Positions 19,495 to 28,436 of a DNA stretch of 64,000 bases are shown here, piece after piece (positions within the stretch are counted from its first letter, which is position 1; every line of letters begins with the position of its first letter). The translations under genes were made by a program, and so were the position numbers. Below the pieces are notes generated by a model. The model was not told the DNA's origin, did not search any database, and was given only the letters and a program-made list of their open reading frames with translations. Origin of the DNA: UBA1368 sp964563125 (lineage in GTDB: Bacteria; Bacillota; Syntrophomonadia; Syntrophomonadales; Syntrophomonadaceae); NCBI GenBank assembly GCA_964563125.1, contig CAZLVY010000004.1:16323-80322 (forward strand), read 5' to 3'.

Positions 19495-21339
19495 TTGATA
19501 GGGACTCTTTTAGGTGAGCGTTATGAAATACTGGAAATAATCGGCGAAGGCGGTATGGCTATTGTCTATAAAGCGCGCTGTAAAATATTGGATCGTATTG
19601 TAGCTGTAAAGGTACTCAAAGATGAATTTGATAATGATCCATCCTTCGTCGAAAAGTTCAAAATTGAAGCCTTGGCGGCGGCTAGATTATCGCATCCCAA
19701 CATAGTTAATATATTCGATGTTGGACAACATAAAAACAAACACTATATTGTTATGGAATATGTGGAAGGTAAAACCCTGCAGGATGTTATCTCTGCAGAA
19801 GGTTTACTTACAGTAACCAAAGCAGTAGATATTGCTTCTATGATATGTGACGGTTTACAGGCTGCTCATGAGCAAGGTATTATTCACCGTGATGTTAAAC
19901 CTCACAATATTTTGATAACAAAATCCGGCATAGTAAAAGTAGCGGATTTCGGTATAGCCCAGGCAATCAGTAAAAAGACCCTTACTTTCAACGGTCAAAT
20001 CGTTGGCACCGTTCATTATATTGCTCCTGAACAGGCGAAAGGTGAACCGGTAACACCAGCCACTGATATTTACTCCCTGGGATGCGTATTATATGAAATG
20101 CTAACCGGCAAAGTGCCGTTTGATGCTGAGAGTCCTATAACGGTTGTTTTAAAGCATATCCATGATGAACCTGTACCGCCCGCATCAAAGAACCCTGCGA
20201 TACCTGGTGGATTAGAAGGTATAATTTTAAAATCTTTAGCTAAAAAACCTATACATCGTTTTAAAACAGCAGAAGCAATGCGAGCTGCTCTTTTAAATTT
20301 TCATAGTAATGCCTTTTCCGGTTTAAACAGAACCAATATTAATGGCAAAACTATAATGATACCGCCTATTGAAGATGATGGGGAGGAATCAATGATGGCC
20401 AGGAAAAAGCTGCGTCCAGCAGGGATCGCAATTATATCTATTGCCTTATTAGGTCTTTTATTGGGAGTTTTTTTTCAACTTGGCGGCAATATTTTTGGCA
20501 ATGATGTGGTAGTGCCTGATATTGAAGGAATGATGATACAAGAAGCTAATGATGAATTAGCCAAAGCTAATCTTACCATGGAAGTAATCGATAAGCAGAA
20601 AAGTAATGAAATCGAAGTTGACCGGATAATATCGCAGAAGCCTACTGGTGGGCAAAAAGTTAAAGAAGGCCGGGAAATAGAAGTTATTATAAGTATGGGC
20701 GCAGATTTGTTAACCGTCCCCAGTCTGATTGGTCTTACTACTAGTGAAGCTGAGATTTCACTGCTCAACGAAGGTTTTAGCAAAGGTGCTATGGAAGGTA
20801 TCTATGACGATAGATTTGCTAAAGGTTTAGTTATATCGCATAATCCGGCAGCTGGAAGCAAAGAGGCCAAAGGGACTAAAATCAACATAATGTACAGTAA
20901 AGGGAAAACTCCTGAACGTGTTACCATGCCTTCATTAATTGGACTCAGTTTGCAGGAAGCCAAAAGGAAACTTACTGAAAGCAATCTGGTTTTAGGAGAG
21001 CCTATTAGCAAACAGGAAAGCAATGAATATTTTGCCGATCAGGTGGTCGATCAGGATACTGCACCGGGAGTCTTGATTGATGAGGAGAGTACGGTTAACT
21101 TAACTCTGAGTACTGGACCAGGTCCCGTTGCCACTAGTAAAGCGGTAGAATTTCAACTGCCTGAAAACCAGGATTATTACAAAGTAGTTATAACGCTCAA
21201 AGATGCCAAAGGAAAACGAGAAATATATAATCAACTGCATCGTGCTGCTGATATAGTAAGTGTTGGTGTAAGTTATTTTGGCAGTGCCAGTATTGAAATT
21301 GAGTTAAATGGCAATAGTTTCCGGACCATAAAATTATAA
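19495..21339 (+). CDS. prkC: PASTA-domain Ser/Thr protein kinase (PrkC/PknB)
   Basis: Membrane receptor kinase of 614 aa. The cytoplasmic kinase domain (about 1-270) has the glycine loop GEGGMAIVYKA, VAVKVLK, HRDVKPHNIL, DFGIAQ and APEQA. One membrane helix lies at about 311-333, followed by three extracellular PASTA repeats (about 340-540) and a C-terminal beta-rich tail. PASTA domains bind peptidoglycan fragments. The start is TTG behind AGGAGGT, 16 bases after prpC. Confidence 0.95.
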   Translation: MIGTLLGERYEILEIIGEGGMAIVYKARCKILDRIVAVKVLKDEFDNDPSFVEKFKIEALAAARLSHPNIVNIFDVGQHKNKHYIVMEYVEGKTLQDVISAEGLLTVTKAVDIASMICDGLQAAHEQGIIHRDVKPHNILITKSGIVKVADFGIAQAISKKTLTFNGQIVGTVHYIAPEQAKGEPVTPATDIYSLGCVLYEMLTGKVPFDAESPITVVLKHIHDEPVPPASKNPAIPGGLEGIILKSLAKKPIHRFKTAEAMRAALLNFHSNAFSGLNRTNINGKTIMIPPIEDDGEESMMARKKLRPAGIAIISIALLGLLLGVFFQLGGNIFGNDVVVPDIEGMMIQEANDELAKANLTMEVIDKQKSNEIEVDRIISQKPTGGQKVKEGREIEVIISMGADLLTVPSLIGLTTSEAEISLLNEGFSKGAMEGIYDDRFAKGLVISHNPAAGSKEAKGTKINIMYSKGKTPERVTMPSLIGLSLQEAKRKLTESNLVLGEPISKQESNEYFADQVVDQDTAPGVLIDEESTVNLTLSTGPGPVATSKAVEFQLPENQDYYKVVITLKDAKGKREIYNQLHRAADIVSVGVSYFGSASIEIELNGNSFRTIKL

Positions 21340-21357
21340 ACTGCTTGGAGGGAATTC

Positions 21358-22236
21358 ATGCCCGAATTTAGGCAAGGTTTGGTTATAAAAAATTACAGCG
21401 GTTTTTACTATGTTCAGGACCACCAAGGTGTAATATTTGAATGTAAAACCCGGGGGAAATTGAAAAAAAAGATTCTAAGCGGAGATTATGTGAAATTTAC
21501 GCTTTTAGATAGCAAGCGGGGAATACTGGAAGAAATATTGCCGCGAACCAACGAATTGATTCGGCCTAAAATTGCCAATGTAGGTATTGTACTTATAGTA
21601 ATGGCCAATGATAAACCGGTGCCTAATCTTCCTTTGTTGGATAGATTGTTATTACTATCGTATTATAATAAGACGACCCCATATATCATTCTTAATAAAG
21701 CGGACCTACCTAAAAGCCCCAAAGCTCAACTGATGGATTATTATGAAACAGCAGGCTTCAATTTTATTCATGCTTCAATAAAAACCGGTTTAGGAATTGA
21801 AACTATCAGAACTGCTATAAAAGATAAAATTGCCGTTTTTGCTGGTTCATCAGGTGCAGGTAAATCAAGCCTGCTATCCGAATTGACTGAGGGGCAAAAA
21901 ATAATAACCCAGGAAGTCAGTAAAAAGATTGGCAGTGGCAAGCATACCACCAGACATGTCGAATTATATCCACTGCCAGGCGGGGGACTCATTGCAGACA
22001 CCCCCGGATTTAGCATTCTTGATTTACCGACCATAAATAATCACGATTTAATTAATTATTACCCCGACTTTAAGAAATTTATTGCCCAATGCCAATTTAG
22101 TAATTGTATACACAATAAAGAAGTAGTTTGCGGGGTTAAACAAGCAATGAAAAATGGTGAAATAGCCGAATTCAGATATAATAATTATCTGACCATTTTA
22201 GAAGAGTTAATAGAAAACGAGAGGTGTTACAAGTGA
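21358..22236 (+). CDS. rsgA: Ribosome small-subunit-dependent GTPase RsgA
   Basis: Circularly permuted GTPase in late 30S maturation: N-terminal OB domain, then G4 (LNKAD) before G1 (GSSGAGKSSLLS) and G3 (DTPGFS). A C-terminal zinc knuckle (CQFSNCIH...C) follows. The 292-aa length matches the family. The TGA overlaps the rpe start (GTGA). Confidence 0.96.
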   Translation: MPEFRQGLVIKNYSGFYYVQDHQGVIFECKTRGKLKKKILSGDYVKFTLLDSKRGILEEILPRTNELIRPKIANVGIVLIVMANDKPVPNLPLLDRLLLLSYYNKTTPYIILNKADLPKSPKAQLMDYYETAGFNFIHASIKTGLGIETIRTAIKDKIAVFAGSSGAGKSSLLSELTEGQKIITQEVSKKIGSGKHTTRHVELYPLPGGGLIADTPGFSILDLPTINNHDLINYYPDFKKFIAQCQFSNCIHNKEVVCGVKQAMKNGEIAEFRYNNYLTILEELIENERCYK

Positions 22237-22880
22237 TAATAGTTGCTCCTTCCATATTATCAGCAAATTTTATAGAGTTAGGTAAAGATATAGAGAAAGT
22301 TGAAATAGCAGGTGCAGATTGGCTGCATATAGATGTAATGGATGGACATTTTGTACCCAACCTGACTATTGGTCCTCAGGTAGTAGCAGACATAAAAAAA
22401 ACAACTAAATTAATTTTAGATGTACATTTAATGATCGAAAATCCCGAGAATTTTATTAAAGCTTTTGCCGAAGCGGGAGCAGACTTTATTACAGTACATG
22501 CCGAAGCCAGCAATCATCTAAATCGTTTAATTAACATGATAAAACAGGCCGGGTGCCGGGCAGGTGTTTCACTGAATCCTGCTACACCGGCAGTGATGCT
22601 TGAAAACATCATTGCTGACGTTGATCTTATCCTGTTGATGACAGTAAATCCTGGGTTTGGCGGTCAAAAATATATTCCTTCTGTATTACCTAAAATAAAA
22701 AAAGTTAAAAAGATGCTGGAACAACATAATCCGCAGGCTTATCTGCAAGTTGACGGCGGCATTAACGATCAAACCGCACCTGAGGTAGTCAAGGCCGGTG
22801 CCAATGTTTTAGTGTCAGGCTCTTATGTGTTTAATAATGATGACCAGCAACTGGCGATCAGAACCCTTAAAAATAGTTGA
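22233..22880 (+). CDS. rpe: Ribulose-phosphate 3-epimerase
   Basis: TIM-barrel epimerase interconverting ribulose-5-P and xylulose-5-P. The motifs are APSILSANF, HIDVMDGHFVPNLTIG, DVHLMIENP, MTVNPGFGGQ and QVDGGIN. GTG at 22233 is chosen because GAGG lies eight bases upstream and the product begins MIIVAPS. A second GTG at 22224 overlaps the Shine-Dalgarno. It is the last gene of the conserved housekeeping block; thiN and spoVM do not follow here. Confidence 0.95.
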   Translation: MIIVAPSILSANFIELGKDIEKVEIAGADWLHIDVMDGHFVPNLTIGPQVVADIKKTTKLILDVHLMIENPENFIKAFAEAGADFITVHAEASNHLNRLINMIKQAGCRAGVSLNPATPAVMLENIIADVDLILLMTVNPGFGGQKYIPSVLPKIKKVKKMLEQHNPQAYLQVDGGINDQTAPEVVKAGANVLVSGSYVFNNDDQQLAIRTLKNS

Positions 22881-22885
22881 TGATA

Positions 22886-22914
22886 TTGACCATCCGTTGC
22901 ACTAGTGCTAATAT
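22886..22914 (+). promoter_or_regulatory. Sigma-A-type promoter of the riboflavin operon
   Basis: TTGACC at 22886-22891 and TAATAT at 22909-22914 are separated by 17 bases, just upstream of the FMN riboswitch. Confidence 0.65.
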
Positions 22915-22939
22915 TAATAAAATTGAATAACAAACAACT

Positions 22940-23047
22940 TTTCTTCGGGGATGGGTGTAATTCCCTATCGGCGGTAAAGCCCGCGAGCCGTAAGGCAGAT
23001 TCGGTTAAATTCCGAAGCCGACAGTAATAGTCTGGATGATAGAAGAG
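22940..23047 (+). ncRNA. FMN riboswitch (RFN element)
   Basis: The hallmark segments occur in order: TCTTCGGGGATGGGTG, GGCGGTAAAGCCCGCGAGCC, GCAGATTCGG, TTCCGAAGCCGACAGT and AGTCTGGATGATAGAAGA. The ends can pair to form P1. An intrinsic terminator follows, so FMN binding is expected to stop transcription before ribD. Confidence 0.97.
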
Positions 23048-23097
23048 AGGTCATATTACTTTGTGATTATTTATAATTGCTGATTGTGACTACTTTT

Positions 23098-23122
23098 AAC
23101 CCGATGAAAAATCGGGTTTTTT
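23098..23122 (+). terminator. Terminator of the FMN riboswitch expression platform
   Basis: The perfect 8-bp stem AACCCGAT/ATCGGGTT with loop GAAAA runs into six T. It lies between the RFN aptamer and ribD. Confidence 0.9.
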
Positions 23123-23148
23123 ATATTATTGGAGGAGTTAGGCTATTT

Positions 23149-24255
23149 ATGAACAGTGAGCTTGATATTAGATATATGAAAACGGCTTTGGAACTGGCCC
23201 GGCAAGGTCAGGGTAAAACCAGTCCCAATCCTATGGTTGGTGCAGTTATTGTCAGGGACCAAAAAATTGTCGGCCAGGGATTTCATAAAAAAGCCGGTAC
23301 TGAGCATGCTGAGATTCTAGCCTTACAGGAAGCCAGGGAAAATGCCCGGGGGGCAACCATTTATGTTACCTTGGAGCCTTGCAGTCATTATGGCAAAACC
23401 CCGCCCTGTGCTCCGGCACTAGTCAAAGCAGGAATTAAACGGGTGGTAATTGCCTGTCTGGACCCCAATCCCAAAGTAGCCGGTCAGGGCTTAAAAATTC
23501 TGCAGGATAATAATATTGAAACCACAGTTGGCATTATGGAAGAAGAAGCCTTGCTCCTAAATGAAGTGTTTTTTAAATATATTACTGATAAAACGCCTTT
23601 TATGGTCTTGAAAACTGCTATGACATTAGATGGCAAGATTGCAGCCTTTAGTGGAGACTCACGCTGGATAAGCGGCGAGAAATCAAGGTATTTTGTACAT
23701 AAGCTGCGTAACACATATGATGCGGTAATGGTGGGAATCGGAACAGTACTGGCAGATAATCCCCGCTTGAATACCCGCCTGGAAGAGCAGGAACAAAAAG
23801 ACCCAGTCCGCATAATTGTAGACGGCAATTTAGATATTCCTTTAGACAGTCAAATCATTAAGACTGCAGGTGGGCAACCTACCATTATTCTGACTTCCAA
23901 GGTGAATAATAAAAGTAAGGCCGAAGCCCTGGACGGACTTGGTGTGAAAATAATTGAGCTGGGTGGCACTGCTGAACAAGTGCCGATGGAAAAAGCCTTA
24001 CCTCTGTTGGCTGAAATGAAGATATGCAGCATTTTAGTGGAAGGTGGAGCCAGACTAAATGCTTATTTGTTAGAAAAGAAACTAATTGATAAAGTTTACT
24101 GGTTTGTGGCACCTAAAATAATCGGGGGGGCTAATGCGCCTTCACCTGTTGCAGGCCAGGGGATAGCAGTAATGAATAATGCGATTAAATTAGAAAATGT
24201 TGAGTACCAAATAATAGGTTCAGACATATTAATAACCGGTTATACAAGGTGGTGA
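23149..24255 (+). CDS. ribD: Bifunctional riboflavin deaminase/reductase RibD
   Basis: Second and third steps of riboflavin synthesis. The N-terminal deaminase has the zinc site HAEILAL and PCSHYGKTPPC. The C-terminal reductase starts near residue 145 with TLDGKIA and GIGTVLADNPRLN, and later ILVEGGARLN. The ATG at 23149 follows GGAGGAG. The frame is open further upstream, but only through the riboswitch terminator. 368 aa, normal. It overlaps ribE. Confidence 0.96.
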   Translation: MNSELDIRYMKTALELARQGQGKTSPNPMVGAVIVRDQKIVGQGFHKKAGTEHAEILALQEARENARGATIYVTLEPCSHYGKTPPCAPALVKAGIKRVVIACLDPNPKVAGQGLKILQDNNIETTVGIMEEEALLLNEVFFKYITDKTPFMVLKTAMTLDGKIAAFSGDSRWISGEKSRYFVHKLRNTYDAVMVGIGTVLADNPRLNTRLEEQEQKDPVRIIVDGNLDIPLDSQIIKTAGGQPTIILTSKVNNKSKAEALDGLGVKIIELGGTAEQVPMEKALPLLAEMKICSILVEGGARLNAYLLEKKLIDKVYWFVAPKIIGGANAPSPVAGQGIAVMNNAIKLENVEYQIIGSDILITGYTRW

Positions 24256-24911
24256 TTAAAATATTTACCGGAATAATAGAAGAAATAGGCACAGTTCAAA
24301 GTATTAACCGCGGAAAAGACTCCTTTCAAATTAGAATTGCTGCCCACCAGGTACTCCAGGATACCAGAATTGGTGACAGCATAGCAGTCGATGGAGTATG
24401 TTTAACAGTAACTAATTTTAGTGACGGGTCTTTCCTGGCCGATGTAATGCCGGAAACAATAAATAAAACTACTTTAAAACTATTGAAAAACGGCAGTCAG
24501 GTAAATCTGGAACGGGCTCTTTGTTTAAGTGACCGTTTAGGGGGGCATTTAGTGCAGGGACATGTTGACGGTACCGGAACCATATCCCGCAAAGATAAAT
24601 ATGACATAGCTATTATTTATAAAATTAATGCTCCGCCTGCAGTACTTAAATATGTAGTGCCGAAAGGCTCTATTGCTATAGATGGAATAAGTCTTACAGT
24701 TATTGATGTAACAAGTGATTATTTTACGGTTTCGCTTATTCCCCATACAGCACATTTAACTACCTTAGGAGGAAAAAACGAAGGTAAACAGGTGAATTTA
24801 GAAAGTGATTTGATAGGCAGGTATGTGGAAAAATTAATGAAGACAGGTGATGCAGCAAAATTACAAGATGGATTTGGAATGAGTTTTTTATCTGAAAATG
24901 GGTTTTTATAA
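24249..24911 (+). CDS. ribE: Riboflavin synthase (alpha chain)
   Basis: Converts two 6,7-dimethyl-8-ribityllumazines into riboflavin. The protein has two lumazine-binding beta-barrel repeats, FTGIIEEIGTV at the start and DSIAVDGVCLTV / GSIAIDGISLTV as matching motifs. Codons at 24249 or 24252 (both GTG) may be the start; the reading frame overlaps the ribD stop. 220 aa, typical. Confidence 0.95.
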   Translation: MVIKIFTGIIEEIGTVQSINRGKDSFQIRIAAHQVLQDTRIGDSIAVDGVCLTVTNFSDGSFLADVMPETINKTTLKLLKNGSQVNLERALCLSDRLGGHLVQGHVDGTGTISRKDKYDIAIIYKINAPPAVLKYVVPKGSIAIDGISLTVIDVTSDYFTVSLIPHTAHLTTLGGKNEGKQVNLESDLIGRYVEKLMKTGDAAKLQDGFGMSFLSENGFL

Positions 24912-24923
24912 AGGAGGCAGCTT

Positions 24924-26120
24924 ATGCTTAATACAATTGAAGAAGCAATAATTGACATCAAACAGGGAAAAATGATTATAGTAGTTGACGACGAAGACCG
25001 TGAAAATGAAGGTGATTTGGTTGTAGCTGCTGAAAAAGCAACACCGGAAATTATTAATTTTATGGTAACTCACGCCAAAGGTCTGGTATGTGTCCCGATA
25101 ATCGGGGAGCGATTGGATGAATTAGAGGTGCCGGCTATGGTTACCGACAATACTGATAACCATGAAACCGCTTTTACAGTTTCCATAGATTATAGAACTA
25201 CCACAACCGGTATTTCAGCCTTTGAGCGCGCAGAGACGATTAAAGCTCTAATCGACAGCAACAGTAAAAACGATGATTTCCGCAGGCCAGGCCATATCTT
25301 TCCCTTACGCTATAAAGAAGGCGGCGTGTTACGCAGGACAGGGCATACTGAGGGTTCGGTTGATTTAGCCAGAATGGCCGGTCTTTATCCGGCTGCTGTT
25401 ATCTGCGAAATAATTAAAGATGACGGAACTATGGCGCGTTTACCTGAGTTATTGGAATTTGCAGCTAAACACGATATGAAAATAGTTTCCATAGCTGACT
25501 TGATAGAGCACCGCAGACGCAAAGAAAAACTGGTGGAACGGGTATCGAAAGCCAACTTGCCCACAAAATGGGGTGAATTTACAGCCTATGCTTATGAATC
25601 ATTACTGGACAAAAAAGGACATCTGGCCTTAGTTAAAGGTGAGTGGCAAGAAGATGAACCGATTTTAGTACGGGTACATTCTGAATGTCTGACCGGTGAT
25701 GTATTGGGGTCATTGCGCTGCGACTGTGGTGAACAGCTTGAAAAAGCATTATCCATGATTGAAGAAGCAGGCAAAGGGGTTTTATTATATATGCGTCAGG
25801 AAGGGCGGGGAATAGGACTGGTAAACAAAATCAGAGCCTACCATCTGCAGGACCATGGACGTGATACAGTTCAGGCTAATATAGAACTGGGTTTCCCTGA
25901 AGACCTTAGAGATTACGGTATAGGAGCACAAATATTAGTTGATATTGGTGTTAAAAAAATGCGCCTGATGACAAATAATCCCAAGAAAATAAAAGGTCTG
26001 GAAGGCTATGATTTAGAAGTAGTGGAAAGAGTATCAATTGAAATTCCCAGCAAAGCAGAAAATCATAGATATTTAAAGACTAAAAAAGATAAAATGGGCC
26101 ATCTTTTAAGCAATATTTAA
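24924..26120 (+). CDS. ribBA: Bifunctional DHBP synthase/GTP cyclohydrolase II
   Basis: Supplies both riboflavin precursors. The N-terminal RibB domain (about 1-200) has DDEDRENEGDLV and GHIFPLRYKEGGVL-type motifs. The C-terminal RibA domain has the zinc Cys in HSECLTGDVLGSLRCDCG, QEGRGIGL and TNNPKKI. 398 aa, behind AAGGAGG. Confidence 0.96.
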   Translation: MLNTIEEAIIDIKQGKMIIVVDDEDRENEGDLVVAAEKATPEIINFMVTHAKGLVCVPIIGERLDELEVPAMVTDNTDNHETAFTVSIDYRTTTTGISAFERAETIKALIDSNSKNDDFRRPGHIFPLRYKEGGVLRRTGHTEGSVDLARMAGLYPAAVICEIIKDDGTMARLPELLEFAAKHDMKIVSIADLIEHRRRKEKLVERVSKANLPTKWGEFTAYAYESLLDKKGHLALVKGEWQEDEPILVRVHSECLTGDVLGSLRCDCGEQLEKALSMIEEAGKGVLLYMRQEGRGIGLVNKIRAYHLQDHGRDTVQANIELGFPEDLRDYGIGAQILVDIGVKKMRLMTNNPKKIKGLEGYDLEVVERVSIEIPSKAENHRYLKTKKDKMGHLLSNI

Positions 26121-26132
26121 GGAGGGAAAGAA

Positions 26133-26597
26133 GTGACAAAAACATTTGAAGGCCAACTAGTCGGAGAAGGACAAAAATTTGGTATTATTGTATCCCGTTT
26201 TAATGAATTTTTTACCAACAAACTCTTGTCGGGCTGCATGGATGCTCTAAAAAGGCATGGAGTAGCAGATCAGGATATTGAGATTGCATGGGTGCCGGGA
26301 GCATTCGAGATACCCTTGACAGCACAGAAAATGGCCGCCAAAGATTATGATGCTGTTATATGTCTGGGCGCGGTGATCCGCGGAGCAACACCTCATTTCG
26401 AGTATGTTTCTGGTGAAGTCACCAAAGGAATTGCCCAGGTAGGACTTAACACCGGCAAACCGATAATATATGGTATTATTACTGCTGACACCATTGAACA
26501 GGCAGTTGAACGCTCCGGCACCAAGGCCGGCAATAAAGGTTCAGATGCAGCAGTTACTGCTATTGAGATGGTCAACTTAATAAAAGAATTAAGTTAG
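26133..26597 (+). CDS. ribH: Lumazine synthase
   Basis: Condenses the RibB and RibA/D products to lumazine, forming a 60-mer in relatives. The motifs are VSRFNEFFT, VPGAFEIPL, CLGAVIRGATPHFEYV and the catalytic His in that segment, plus NKGSDAAVTAIEMVNL. It is the last gene of the FMN-controlled operon, followed by a terminator. Confidence 0.96.
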   Translation: MTKTFEGQLVGEGQKFGIIVSRFNEFFTNKLLSGCMDALKRHGVADQDIEIAWVPGAFEIPLTAQKMAAKDYDAVICLGAVIRGATPHFEYVSGEVTKGIAQVGLNTGKPIIYGIITADTIEQAVERSGTKAGNKGSDAAVTAIEMVNLIKELS

Positions 26598-26610
26598 ATA
26601 ATAAAAAAAA

Positions 26611-26652
26611 TAACAGGGGCACTTCATTATGAAATGCTCTTGTTTTTTTTTG
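26611..26652 (+). terminator. Rho-independent terminator of the riboflavin operon
   Basis: An imperfect stem from AACAGGGGCACTTCA to TGAAATGCTCTTGTT with a short loop is followed by a run of nine or more T. Confidence 0.9.
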
Positions 26653-26680
26653 ATTAATATTTGAGGTTTAATTCAAGCGC

Positions 26681-26730
26681 GATGCAATATTAACTCATCT
26701 TCAGTAATAAGTGATGCAATAGTAAATCAT
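26681..26730 (+). promoter_or_regulatory. Tandem repeat sites, candidate enhancer for the sigma-54 promoter
   Basis: GATGCAATATTAACTCATC (26681) and GATGCAATAGTAAATCAT (26713) recur 32 bp apart, three helical turns. Each has weak dyad symmetry (GATG..CATC; TGAT..ATCA). They lie about 150-200 bp upstream of the sigma-54 promoter, the usual position for an activator-binding site. The remaining 26653-26880 sequence is AT-rich with no gene I can support. Confidence 0.45.
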
Positions 26731-26881
26731 ATTGAGATTAATTATGCTTTAACTAAAACAACTTATAAACTATGTTTAATAATTATACTAGATTAGGAGT
26801 CTTCCTGAAAGCCTATATTAAAAGGATTACGCCTGTTAACTATAATAAAAAATATTTAATAATGGTTAAATTTAATTTATT

Positions 26882-26898
26882 TGGCATGTTTTTTGCAT
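26882..26898 (+). promoter_or_regulatory. Sigma-54 (-24/-12) promoter of the 4-hydroxybutyryl-CoA dehydratase gene
   Basis: TGGCATGTTTTTTGCAT fits TGGCAC-N5-TTGCA with a single mismatch and the correct spacing. It is about 65 bp upstream of the start codon. Such promoters need an AAA+ activator; one is encoded at 54.1-56.1 kb, but whether it acts here is unknown. Confidence 0.8.
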
Positions 26899-26960
26899 AT
26901 ATAAAAGACACAATCCATGTTAAATTATTTGAGGGGAAAATTTTAAAAGGAGTGAGATAA

Positions 26961-28433
26961 ATGACTTTAAAGAAACCGCAAGAATATTTGGATGACTTAA
27001 GGAAAAATAATATTGAGCTATATATGTTTGGCGAAAAAGTCGAAAACTATGTAGATCATCCAATAATCAGACCGTCTATTAATGCAATGGCAATGACTTA
27101 TAAGCTGGCTTCAGAACCGGAGTATGAAGATTTGATGACTACCAAATCAAACTTGACCGGCAATAAGATAAACCGTTTTACCCATTTACATCAAAGTCCT
27201 GAAGACTTAATGAAAAAGGTTAAAATGCAGAGAATGCTTGGTCAAAAGACTGGTTGCTGTTTTCAGAGATGTGTAGGAATGGATGCTTTTAATTCAGTAT
27301 TCAGCACTACTTTTGAAATGGATGAAGCCAAAGGTACCGATTACCATCAACGCTTCAGAAAATATATGGAATATGTTCAGGAAAATGACCTGGCTGTTGA
27401 TGGTTGTATGACTGATGCCCGTGGTGACCGCTCCAAGAGTCCTGGTGCCCAGAATGATCCTGATGCATATCTGCATATTGTAGAAACCCGCGAAGACGGA
27501 ATAGTTGTCAGAGGATGCAAACTGCATCAAACCGGTATGATAAATTCGCATGAAATGCTGGTTATGCCTAATAATACTTTAAAAGAAGAAGATAAAGAAT
27601 GGGCTGTATCCTTTGCCATACCGATTAATACCCCTGGCATGGTATATGTTTACGGCAGACAATCAAGTGACACCAGAAAGATGGAAGGCGGCAGCATTGA
27701 TATTGGTAACAAATACTTTGGCGGCCAGGAAGTAACAACTATATTTAATGATGTATTTGTTCCATGGGACAGAGTCTTTATGAATGGAGAATGGGATTTT
27801 ACTGGCATGCTGGTTGAACGCTTTGCCGGTTATCATCGTCAGAGCTATGGCGGATGTAAAGTTGGAGTTGGCGATACCTTGATTGGTGCAGCGAAAGCAA
27901 TAACCGATTATCAAGGCGCATCAAGCGCTTCGCATGTAAAGGACAAAATTATTGAAATGTGCCATTTAAATGAAACCCTTTACTCATGTGGAATTGCTTG
28001 TTCTGCTGAAGGAAGAAAAACAGCAGCGGGTAACTATTTAATAGATGTACTTTTGGCTAATATATGTAAGCAGAATGTTACCAGATTCCCTTATGAGATA
28101 GCCAGACTGGCACAGGATTTAGCCGGTGGACTTTTAGTTACCATGCCATCGGAAAAAGACTTTAACCATCCAAAAGTTGGACCATTACTCAATAAATATA
28201 TGGCTGCCAAGACAGAAGTTCCAACAGCCAGTCGTCAGAAAATGCTGCGCTTTATAGAAAATCTGACTATGGGTTGTGCGGCAGTTGGATATCTGACTGA
28301 ATCAATGCATGGTGCAGGATCACCACAGGCACAAAGAATAATGATTGCCCGTCAGGTTGATCTTAACTACCGCAAAGGATTAGCAGAAAAATTATGTGGT
28401 GTGCAAGAAAACAATGATGTGGACTGGAAATAA
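26961..28433 (+). CDS. abfD: 4-Hydroxybutyryl-CoA dehydratase/vinylacetyl-CoA delta-isomerase
   Basis: FAD and [4Fe-4S] radical enzyme dehydrating 4-hydroxybutyryl-CoA to crotonyl-CoA. The 490-aa protein closely follows the Clostridium aminobutyricum enzyme as I remember it. Cluster ligands appear conserved: Cys100 and Cys104 (CFQRC), His292 and Cys299 (YHRQSYGGC). DLMTTKSNLTG, RGDRSKSP, GRQSSDTRKME and SMHGAGSPQAQR also match. AAGGAG precedes the ATG. The gene stands alone between the riboflavin operon and an inverted-repeat-bounded spacer and is read from a sigma-54 promoter. No other 4-aminobutyrate or succinate-pathway gene lies nearby. A related 4-hydroxyphenylacetate-hydroxylase-type function is less likely given the conserved ligands. 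Confidence 0.92.
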   Translation: MTLKKPQEYLDDLRKNNIELYMFGEKVENYVDHPIIRPSINAMAMTYKLASEPEYEDLMTTKSNLTGNKINRFTHLHQSPEDLMKKVKMQRMLGQKTGCCFQRCVGMDAFNSVFSTTFEMDEAKGTDYHQRFRKYMEYVQENDLAVDGCMTDARGDRSKSPGAQNDPDAYLHIVETREDGIVVRGCKLHQTGMINSHEMLVMPNNTLKEEDKEWAVSFAIPINTPGMVYVYGRQSSDTRKMEGGSIDIGNKYFGGQEVTTIFNDVFVPWDRVFMNGEWDFTGMLVERFAGYHRQSYGGCKVGVGDTLIGAAKAITDYQGASSASHVKDKIIEMCHLNETLYSCGIACSAEGRKTAAGNYLIDVLLANICKQNVTRFPYEIARLAQDLAGGLLVTMPSEKDFNHPKVGPLLNKYMAAKTEVPTASRQKMLRFIENLTMGCAAVGYLTESMHGAGSPQAQRIMIARQVDLNYRKGLAEKLCGVQENNDVDWK

Positions 28434-28436
28434 TAA

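Noticed and set aside
23077..23148. Extended ribD start
   Set aside because: It would begin in the riboswitch leader and read through the terminator hairpin; ATG 23149 has a proper Shine-Dalgarno.
26772..26960. 62-codon frame upstream of the dehydratase
   Set aside because: It has no ribosome site, covers the sigma-54 promoter and has AT-rich, Lys/Ile/Phe-heavy composition.
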